A DNA stretch of 12,160 nt from Betaproteobacteria bacterium. Its GTDB lineage: Bacteria; Pseudomonadota; Gammaproteobacteria; Burkholderiales; Burkholderiaceae_C. The position numbers were made by a program, and so were the translations under genes. The notes beneath the pieces are model-generated. The model made no database searches. It was not told the DNA's origin and saw nothing but the letters and a program-made list of their open reading frames with translations. Positions 6,711-12,160 of this stretch are shown here, piece by piece (position 1 is the stretch's first letter; each line of letters begins with the position of its first letter). Location of the stretch: contig VBCQ01000087.1 in the NCBI GenBank assembly GCA_005882155.1, positions 1 to 12,160 on the forward strand. Reading direction: 5' to 3'.

Positions 6711-7856
6711 ATGGACATGGCTGACCTTGACCGCAGCGCTGCGACACGCGCCTCCTCAGTGCCGGACGACCCGGTCGACGGCGAGCGTTGGCGCGAGCTC
6801 GTCAGCAGCGTCGGTCGCGAGATCGCGATGCCGCTGACCGCGGCGCTGGAGCGTATCCATGCGCTGATCGGCAGCGGCAAGATCGATCGCGCCAGCTTGC
6901 GCGCGTTGCGCGAGGAGGTCGAAGCCGCACGCCGCGCCGGCATGATCGCGCAGCAGCTGGCGCGCTACGCGTCCGGGCGGCTGCGTCAATCGCATGAGCG
7001 CGTGCCCTTGGCCGACACGCTGAAGACCGCGCTCAGCTACCGGCAGCGCGAGACCGAGGCGCGCGGAATCACCCTCAAGCCGCTGCTGAAGCCGGCCGAC
7101 GTCATCGTCGATGCGTCGCTGCTGTTCAGCCTGTTCAACACCTTGCTCGATTGGGCCCTCGTGCATGCTCGGTCGCAGATCGAGTTCGGCATCGACGTGA
7201 AGACCTGGCCGGCGCGCGCGCGGCTGACCTGCAGCTTCGCGCATCGCCCGGCCGACGAGCTCGACGACGGCGCAGCCGCACCGCTGCCGGCGCCCGACCT
7301 CGATTCGCTGAGCTGGCATCTCGTCGACCAGACCGCCTCGACAATGGGCCTGCCGCTGACCCGCAGCGTGCGCGATGGCCGCATCGCCGTCACGCTCGAG
7401 TTTCCGCGCACCGCGCACGACCAGATGGAAGGCCTCAGCACCATCGAGCTCGACGAAGGCTTCGCCGCCAGCACGAACTCCAAGCCGCTGGCCGGGAGCC
7501 ATGTGCTCGTGGTCGCGTCACGGCGCGAGATGCGGGTGCGCGTTCGCGATTCGATCCGCCATATGGGCTTGATCATCGACCTTGTCGCGTCGGTCGAGGA
7601 AGCGGCCGAATTCTGCCGCGACGGGCTGCCGCACGCGATCGTCGTCGAAGGCATCTTGAGCGGCGAGCGGCTGCGGGCATTGCGCACCGAGATCGGCAGC
7701 GAAGTTCCGGAGTTTCCGTTCATCGAGATCATCGAGGAAGGCACCGGCTTCGAGATGTCGGGCTTCAGCGGAATCGGCACAGCCCGCGTCGGCCGCGACG
7801 CGATCGAGAGCGCACTGCCATCGGTGCTGATGTTCGAGCTGTCGAAGGCGCTCTGA
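6711..7856 (+). CDS. degenerate hybrid histidine kinase / receiver-like protein (pseudo-kinase)
   Basis: The 381-residue product has the layout of a cytoplasmic hybrid sensor kinase with key residues missing. Residues ~27-120 look like a HisKA dimerisation hairpin: VGREIAMPLTAALERI occupies the H-box place (usually S-H-E-L-R-T-P-L), with Arg36 where the phospho-His should be. Residues ~130-232 resemble a HATPase domain: LFSLFNTLLDWALVHA (~138-153) is an N-box relic (N143, D147), but G-boxes are absent. Residues ~262-381 resemble a receiver domain starting SHVLVVASRRE, without the acidic pair; HAIVVEGILSG carries Glu313 where the phospho-Asp belongs, and no KP motif is seen. There is no membrane segment. 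It cannot be a standard kinase; a constitutive or dimerising regulator is possible. It converges with lipA (20-bp gap). The ATG at 6717 is an alternative start. Confidence 0.72.
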   Translation: MDMADLDRSAATRASSVPDDPVDGERWRELVSSVGREIAMPLTAALERIHALIGSGKIDRASLRALREEVEAARRAGMIAQQLARYASGRLRQSHERVPLADTLKTALSYRQRETEARGITLKPLLKPADVIVDASLLFSLFNTLLDWALVHARSQIEFGIDVKTWPARARLTCSFAHRPADELDDGAAAPLPAPDLDSLSWHLVDQTASTMGLPLTRSVRDGRIAVTLEFPRTAHDQMEGLSTIELDEGFAASTNSKPLAGSHVLVVASRREMRVRVRDSIRHMGLIIDLVASVEEAAEFCRDGLPHAIVVEGILSGERLRALRTEIGSEVPEFPFIEIIEEGTGFEMSGFSGIGTARVGRDAIESALPSVLMFELSKAL

Positions 7857-7876
7857 GGCTTCGCGCCGACGCTTGA

Positions 7877-8875
7877 TCAGGACGCGATCGCGTCCTTCAC
7901 CCCCGCCAAATGCGCCTGCTGGTCGGCGTGGTAGCTCGAGCGCACCAGCGCACCGACGGCCGCGTGAGTGAATCCCATCTTCGCGGCTTCGATCTCGAAC
8001 ATCTTGAATGTGTCCGGGTGGACGTAGCGGCGCACCGGCAGGTGGTGCCCGCTCGGCGCGAGGTATTGGCCGATCGTCAGCATGTCGATGTCGTGCTCGC
8101 GCATGTCGCGCATCACCTGCAGGATTTCCTCGTCGGTCTCGCCCAGGCCGACCATCACGCCGCTCTTGGTCGGCACGCCGGGAGCAAACGCCTTGAAGCG
8201 CTTCAGCAGGCTCAGCGAGTACGCATAGTCGGATCCCGGGCGCGCTTGCTTGTACAGACGCGGCGCGGTCTCGAGGTTGTGGTTCATCACGTCGGGCGGC
8301 GCGGCCTTCAGGATCTCGAGCGCGCGGTCCATGCGGCCGCGGAAATCGGGCGTCAGGATTTCGATTCGCGTCGCCGGGCTCAGCGCGCGAACCTGGCGGA
8401 TGCATTCGACGAAGTGGCCGGCGCCGCCGTCGCGCAAGTCGTCGCGATCGACGCTCGTGATCACGACGTACCTGAGCTTCAGCGCGGCGATCGTCTTCGC
8501 GAGGTTGAGCGGCTCGTCGACATCCAGCGGATCGGGCCGGCCGTGGCCGACATCGCAAAACGGGCAGCGGCGAGTGCACTTGTCGCCCATGATCATGAAG
8601 GTCGCCGTGCCCTTGCCGAAGCACTCGCCGATGTTCGGGCACGACGCTTCCTCGCACACCGTGTGCAGCTTGTGCTCGCGCAGGATCTGCTTGATCTCGT
8701 AGAAGCGTGTCGTCGGCGAGCCGGCCTTGACGCGAATCCAGTCGGGCTTCTTCAGCGTCTCGGCCGCCACAACCTTAATCGGGATGCGCGCCGTCTTGGC
8801 CTGGGCCTTTTGCTTGGCCGTGGCGTCGTAGGCGGCGCCGTCGGGCGTCGTGTGAAGGGCGTTGTCGGTCGACAT
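7877..8875 (-). CDS. lipA: lipoyl synthase
   Basis: LipA is a radical-SAM enzyme with two [4Fe-4S] clusters that inserts two sulfur atoms into the octanoyl chain carried by lipoyl domains of 2-oxoacid dehydrogenases and GcvH. All hallmarks are present: the auxiliary-cluster Cys set in CEEASCPNIGEC (~74, 79, 85), the radical-SAM motif CTRRCPFC (~100, 104, 107), and the C-terminal RSSYHA (~312-317) whose Ser ligates the auxiliary cluster. The length, 332 residues, is normal. The start shown is the ATG at 8875. An in-frame GTG at 8896 overlaps the lipB stop as GTGA and would add seven residues, giving coupled translation; either is possible, as neither has a good Shine-Dalgarno. It is the last gene of the minus-strand cluster. 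Confidence 0.97.
   Translation of the reverse strand: MSTDNALHTTPDGAAYDATAKQKAQAKTARIPIKVVAAETLKKPDWIRVKAGSPTTRFYEIKQILREHKLHTVCEEASCPNIGECFGKGTATFMIMGDKCTRRCPFCDVGHGRPDPLDVDEPLNLAKTIAALKLRYVVITSVDRDDLRDGGAGHFVECIRQVRALSPATRIEILTPDFRGRMDRALEILKAAPPDVMNHNLETAPRLYKQARPGSDYAYSLSLLKRFKAFAPGVPTKSGVMVGLGETDEEILQVMRDMREHDIDMLTIGQYLAPSGHHLPVRRYVHPDTFKMFEIEAAKMGFTHAAVGALVRSSYHADQQAHLAGVKDAIAS
7879..7896. repeat. 18-bp perfect palindrome at the 3' end of lipA
   Basis: AGGACGCGATCGCGTCCT is a perfect palindrome that overlaps the last codons of lipA and abuts its stop. As RNA it forms a 7-bp GC-rich stem with a GATC loop on either strand. It sits where transcripts of lipA and the kinase-like gene converge. 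There is no T-run on either side, so intrinsic termination would be weak. Confidence 0.6.
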
Positions 8876-8892
8876 CGGCGGTTCTCGGGCGG

Positions 8893-9564
8893 TCACTGGC
8901 TCAGGTGCGACGCCAGCCGGTCTCCCAGACGCTGCGCCACCGTGGCCAAATCAGTGGAAACCCGAAGTGTAGCCAAGTCGACTGTCTTGAGCCCTACGTA
9001 ACCGCACGGATCGATGCCGTCGAACGGTGACAGGTCCATCGAAACGTTCAGCGCCACACCGTGATAGGTGCAGTGGCGGCTGACTTTGATTCCCAGTGCC
9101 GCGATCTTGCCGAGCCCGGCAAACGGGTCGCCGTCGCTTCGCTCGATTGCCGCATGGCCGAACGGATCGTCGAGCCGCACATAGATGCCGGGCGCACCAG
9201 CGACGCGATGGCCGGTGACGCCGAAGCCTTCCAGCGTCTTGATGACGCAGTGCTCGAGCCGGTAGACGTATTCCTTCACGTAGATGCCGAGCCGCCGCAG
9301 GTCGACCAGTGGATAGGCGACGACTTGCCCCGGCCCGTGATACGTCACCTGGCCACCGCGGTTGGTCTGAACGACCGGGATCCCGCGCGCATCGAGCACA
9401 TGCGCTGCGCGCCCGGCGATGCCCTGCGTGTAGACGCTCGGGTGCTCGCAGATCCAGATCTCGTCAGCGTCGGTCGCCGCGCGCGTTTCGGTGAAGACTC
9501 GCATCGCCTCGACCGTCGGCAGGTAGTCGACGCGGCCGAGATGCTTGATGCGCGGCGCCGTCAC
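8893..9564 (-). CDS. lipB: lipoyl(octanoyl) transferase
   Basis: LipB moves octanoate from octanoyl-ACP to the lipoyl domain lysine, the step before LipA. The 223-residue protein has the family motif RGGQVTYHGPGQ (~69-80), the catalytic Lys in GKIAALGIKVSRHCTYHG (~152-169, Lys153) and the catalytic Cys in IDPCGY (~Cys187). A roughly 10-residue insertion (LDDPFGHAAIERSDGDP) precedes the Lys motif. The start is a GTG whose bases overlap the DUF493 stop (GTGA); the next ATG would remove the conserved start IKHLGRVDYLPTVEAM, so GTG is preferred. Its stop in turn overlaps a possible GTG of lipA. Confidence 0.96.
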   Translation of the reverse strand: MTAPRIKHLGRVDYLPTVEAMRVFTETRAATDADEIWICEHPSVYTQGIAGRAAHVLDARGIPVVQTNRGGQVTYHGPGQVVAYPLVDLRRLGIYVKEYVYRLEHCVIKTLEGFGVTGHRVAGAPGIYVRLDDPFGHAAIERSDGDPFAGLGKIAALGIKVSRHCTYHGVALNVSMDLSPFDGIDPCGYVGLKTVDLATLRVSTDLATVAQRLGDRLASHLSQ

Positions 9565-9824
9565 AACACGATCTTCACCATGGGATGCGTCGACAGCGTG
9601 CGGTAGAGCTCGTCGAGCTGCTCGCGGCTGGTCGCGGTGATGGTGATGGTCAGGCCGATGTAGTTGTTGCCCTTGCTCGGCCGCATCGCGATCGTCGCCG
9701 CGTCGAAGCCGGGGTCGAACTGTTGCGCGATGCTGGCGACCGCTTCGGCGAAGCCCGGCACGTTGGCGCCCATCACCTTGATCGGAAACAGCGACGGGTA
9801 CTCGATCAGCGACTTTTCTTCCAA
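9561..9824 (-). CDS. DUF493 (YbeD-like) protein
   Basis: This small protein (87 residues from the TTG at 9824) matches the DUF493/YbeD family: KSLIEYPSLFPIKVMGANVP near the N-terminus, then SKGNNYIGLTITITATSREQ and a C-terminal HPMVKIVL. The family has an ACT-like ferredoxin fold and unknown function; it is regularly encoded beside lipB, so a role in lipoate metabolism is plausible. The frame is open further upstream into the aminotransferase gene, but no ATG fits. TTG at 9824 sits 7 nt after that gene's stop with GAGAAG just upstream as a ribosome-binding site. The lipB start overlaps its stop. Confidence 0.88.
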   Translation of the reverse strand: MEEKSLIEYPSLFPIKVMGANVPGFAEAVASIAQQFDPGFDAATIAMRPSKGNNYIGLTITITATSREQLDELYRTLSTHPMVKIVL

Positions 9825-9831
9825 GGTCTTC

Positions 9832-10707
9832 TCAAATCGACTGCGTCGCCTTGGCGCGCTGATAGGCCTCGTGCAGCCTCGCGTAGACCGGGCCCGGCTT
9901 ACCGCGCAGCGCACCGTGGCCGACCGGATCGCCGTCGAGCGTCGTCACCGGCAACACTTCCTTCGTTGCCGAGCTGAGCATCAGTTCGTCGGCGGCCAGC
10001 ACCTCGGCCTCGGCGATCGGACGCAGGTTGTAGGCAATGCCTTCTTCCTCGCACAGCTCGCGCAGCAATTCGTAGCGGATGCCTTCGAGCACATGCTCGC
10101 TCTTCGGCGGGCCGAGCAGCGCGCCCTCGTGCACGACCCACACGTTGCTCGCCGACGCTTCGGTCAGAAAGCCGTCGCGGAACATCACCGTCTCGGCAGC
10201 GCCGTGGTCGGCCGACATCTGCCGCGCCAGCACGTTGCCGAGCAGCGAGGTCGACTTGATGTCGCCGCGCTCCCAGCGAAAGTCGCGCGCCGTCACGCAG
10301 GCGACGCCATGATGGCGCTGCTCAGCCGTCGGCGGCTTCATCGGCGTAGCCATCATGAATACAGTCGGTGCGATGTCGGTCGGCATCGCATGGTCGCGCC
10401 AAGCGACGCCGCGCGTCACTTGCAGGTAGACAAGCTGATCGTCCGCCGCCTGCGCCGCGATCAGCTTGCGGCAGAGTGCGAGCCAGTCGGCGCTCGCATG
10501 CGGGTTCGCGATGCGCACCTTGCCCAAGCTGCGGGTGAGCCGCGCCATGTGCTCGTCGAAGCGGAATAGCTTGCGGCCGTACGCCGGCACGACCTCGTAG
10601 ACGCCGTCGCCGAAGATGAACCCGCGGTCGAGCACCGATACCTTGGCCTGATTCAGCGACGTGAATTCGCCGTTCAGGTAGCACAGGCTGTCCGGGATCT
10701 TCTGCAT
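9832..10707 (-). CDS. PLP class-IV aminotransferase, D-amino-acid aminotransferase type
   Basis: This 291-residue fold-type IV PLP enzyme belongs with D-amino-acid and branched-chain aminotransferases. The N-terminal block KVSVLDRGFIFGDGVYEVV (~22-40) resembles D-alanine aminotransferase. The Schiff-base Lys is Lys151 in ERGDIKSTSLLGN, and Glu183 in LTEASASNVW should contact the pyridine nitrogen. The D-amino-acid reading (D-Ala + 2-oxoglutarate to pyruvate + D-Glu) is favoured by the neighbouring D-Ala-D-Ala carboxypeptidase gene, but a branched-chain or aminodeoxychorismate-lyase activity cannot be excluded. A strong Shine-Dalgarno precedes the ATG. The gap to the upstream carboxypeptidase gene is 29 bp. 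Confidence 0.9.
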   Translation of the reverse strand: MQKIPDSLCYLNGEFTSLNQAKVSVLDRGFIFGDGVYEVVPAYGRKLFRFDEHMARLTRSLGKVRIANPHASADWLALCRKLIAAQAADDQLVYLQVTRGVAWRDHAMPTDIAPTVFMMATPMKPPTAEQRHHGVACVTARDFRWERGDIKSTSLLGNVLARQMSADHGAAETVMFRDGFLTEASASNVWVVHEGALLGPPKSEHVLEGIRYELLRELCEEEGIAYNLRPIAEAEVLAADELMLSSATKEVLPVTTLDGDPVGHGALRGKPGPVYARLHEAYQRAKATQSI

Positions 10708-10711
10708 GCGT

Positions 10712-10717
10712 ACCTCC
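10712..10717 (-). promoter_or_regulatory. Shine-Dalgarno of the aminotransferase gene
   Basis: GGAGGT on the minus strand lies 4 nt before the ATG at 10707. It is the strongest ribosome-binding site in the window and stands out because most other starts here have none. Confidence 0.7.
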
Positions 10718-10736
10718 GCAGAGTCAGTTCACCAGC

Positions 10737-11885
10737 TTACTTGATCCACAGGCGAACGGCGTCCCACGCGCGGCCGAAGATGCCGGCCTGCTCGACGCCT
10801 TCCATCACCACCAGCGGCACCTCGGCAACCGGCGTGCCGGCCGCGGTCGTGACCTTCAGCGAGCCGACACGCTGGCCTTTGGCGAGCGGCGCGACCAGCG
10901 GGTCGCTGCGCTCGATGCGCGTCTGCAGCGCAGCGCCTTCGCCTCTGGGAACGCTGACGAATACCGCGCCGGCCGCGCCGAGCTTGGCCTCTTTCGTCGC
11001 GCCTTTCCACACCGGCACCGTCGCCATCGGCTTGCCGCTGTCGAACAGGCGCAGCGCGTCGAACGCCTGGAAGCCCCAGTTCAAGAGCTTCTGGCTTTCG
11101 TTGGCGCGCGCCTCCATCGACGTCGTGTTCAGCACCACGCTGAGCAGGCGCCGCTTGCCGTTCGGGAAGTCGCGCTGCGCACTTGCGATCAGGCAATAGC
11201 CGGCGGCTTCGGTGTAGCCGGTCTTCATGCCGTCGACCGTCGGGTCGCGCCGCAACAGCAGGTTGCGATTCGGCTGCGCGATGTTGTTGTACTTGTAGTC
11301 CTTGACCGAGTAGTAGGTGTAGAAGTCCGGGTAGTCGCGAATGATGTGGCCGGCGATCACCGCCAGGTCGCGCGCGCTGCTTTTGTGCCCCGCCTCGGTG
11401 AGGCCGGTAACGTTCTTGAACGTCGTGTTCTTCAGGCCCCAGGCTTGCGCCTGGCGATTCATCATCGCGACGTACTGGTCGAGCGTGCCGCCGATCGCTT
11501 CGGCCAGTGCCACCGACGCATCGTTGCCCGAGACCACGATCACGCCGCGCAGCAGCTGCTCGACGGTCGGCGTCATCGTCGTGTCGATGAACATCAGCGA
11601 GCCGCCGCCCTTGCGCTCGGCCCAGGCGCGCTTGGATACCGGCAGCATCTGCTAGAGCGTGAGCTTACTGTCGTGGATCGCGGCGAACGCGAGGTATGCC
11701 GTCATCAGCTTTGTCAGCGATGCCGGGTCGGCCGGCGCGTCGGCGTCGCGCTCGGCGAGCGTCTGGTTGCTGGTGAGGTCGAGCAGCAGAAAACTCTTGG
11801 CGCCGATTTCCGGCGGCTGCGGTGCTTGAGCGAATGCGGCGCTCGCGAGCGCGAGCGAGAGAGCCAATGCGAACAGTCGTTTCAT
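10737..11885 (-). pseudogene. dacC: D-alanyl-D-alanine carboxypeptidase (PBP5/6 type), interrupted by in-frame TAG
   Basis: The full frame (383 codons) encodes a penicillin-binding protein that trims the terminal D-Ala from peptidoglycan pentapeptides in the periplasm. Codons 1-77 give a signal peptide (MKRLFALALSLALASAAFA) and the catalytic SLTK (Ser56, Lys59). A TAG stands at codon 78 (11652-11654). The same frame then continues with QMLPVSKRAW, the SGN motif (~119), KTG (~221) and a C-terminal amphipathic anchor ending AVRLWIK. Everything except codon 78 looks intact, so this is one gene with a single-base stop, not two genes. As read, the N-terminal piece has the nucleophile but no SGN or KTG, and any downstream piece begun at the ATG at 11648 lacks the signal peptide and nucleophile. 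The cause could be recent mutation, a sequencing error or stop-codon read-through. Symbol by family resemblance; dacA is equally possible. Confidence 0.85.
11652..11654 (-). other. in-frame amber codon splitting the carboxypeptidase gene
   Basis: The context on the coding strand is CTC TAG CAG ATG. One base change would restore a sense codon (for example CAG, GAG, AAG or TCG). The frame is identical before and after, which rules out a frameshift at this site. Confidence 0.9.
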
Positions 11886-11939
11886 CGAGGGACCATCATG
11901 GAAAAGAAGGAGGTTCTGAGCGCGCAGCGGCGCCAGGGT

Positions 11940-12160
11940 TCAGATTTTCGGCCGTTGCAATTGCTGCACGACGACGTTCTTCAGCAGCGTGATCTGGCCA
12001 TGGAAGAAATGACCGACACCGGGAAACACGATGACCGGTAGCGATTGCGGCCTCGCCCACGCGAGCGTTGCCGCGAGCGGCACGACATCGTCGGTCTCGC
12101 CGTGGATCACCAGCGTGTCAGCCGGCACGGTGGGCATCTGCTGCTTTTCGGTCGACGGCC
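11940..12160 (-). CDS. alpha/beta hydrolase, C-terminal part (partial)
   Basis: Only the last ~73 residues are in the window; the 5' end, including the nucleophile elbow, lies beyond the right edge. The visible part has two of the catalytic-triad regions: the acid in LVIHGETDDVVPL and the His in FPGVGHFFHGQ, arranged as in small dienelactone-hydrolase-like proteins (COG2945). The substrate is unknown. It is on the same strand as the carboxypeptidase gene with a 54-bp gap and is probably co-transcribed with it. Confidence 0.85.
   Translation of the reverse strand, partial: PSTEKQQMPTVPADTLVIHGETDDVVPLAATLAWARPQSLPVIVFPGVGHFFHGQITLLKNVVVQQLQRPKI

Noticed and set aside
5297..6943. 548-codon open frame on the minus strand
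   Set aside because: It runs antisense across the CoA-transferase gene and into the next gene, has no recognisable domain, and has the Arg/Ala/His-rich composition of a high-GC shadow frame.
7910..9001. 363-codon plus-strand frame opposite lipA and lipB
   Set aside because: It crosses two genes with complete catalytic motifs on the minus strand and resembles no family.
10741..12041. Plus-strand frames opposite the carboxypeptidase region, including one near an AAGGAGG at 11906
   Set aside because: The AAGGAGG has no plausible start and frame after it, and the frames are antisense shadows of recognisable minus-strand protein.

Overview
The window is GC-rich chromosomal DNA from a betaproteobacterium of the order Burkholderiales. 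The 5' half of a 16S rRNA gene at the left edge has the signature sequence of the Rubrivivax-Leptothrix-Methylibium type; that finer placement is moderate confidence and comes from recall, not a search. The gene orders (EIIA-HPr-enzyme I near an rrn operon; D-Ala carboxypeptidase, class-IV aminotransferase, DUF493, lipB, lipA) also fit Burkholderiales. I see no CRISPR array, tRNA, insertion sequence or prophage gene, so this is mostly core chromosome.

Layout, left to right. (1) 1-1085: the first ~713 nt of 16S rRNA (minus strand), its leader with hairpins and boxA, and two candidate rrn promoters. The distal promoter starts about 15 bp after the ptsI stop. (2) 1100-4605: a three-component PTS (enzyme I, HPr, mannose-type EIIA; minus strand) with no permease components. 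It is split by a plus-strand OlsB-like acyltransferase gene between ptsH and ptsI. (3) 4765-6574: an uncharacterised putative lipoprotein gene (minus) and, divergent across 34 bp, a class III CoA-transferase gene (plus). (4) 6711-7856: a plus-strand protein that looks like a degenerate hybrid sensor kinase, lacking the phospho-accepting His and Asp. (5) 7877-12160: a tight minus-strand cluster, in transcription order: alpha/beta hydrolase (partial), D-Ala-D-Ala carboxypeptidase broken by an in-frame TAG, D-amino-acid/branched-chain aminotransferase, DUF493 (YbeD-like), lipB, lipA.

Functionally, the right half joins protein lipoylation (LipB loads octanoate onto lipoyl domains, LipA inserts sulfur; DUF493 is a likely accessory) to D-Ala/peptidoglycan maturation (carboxypeptidase plus PLP aminotransferase). 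The left half holds a regulatory-type phosphorelay (PEP to EI to HPr to EIIA) next to rRNA and, by insertion, membrane ornithine-lipid synthesis.

I do not see an obvious new multi-gene system. The points most worth checking are the amber codon in the carboxypeptidase gene, the pseudo-kinase with Glu at the receiver Asp position, the acyltransferase gene splitting the pts cluster, and several starts with a -10-like box 6-8 nt upstream and no Shine-Dalgarno, suggesting leaderless mRNAs.
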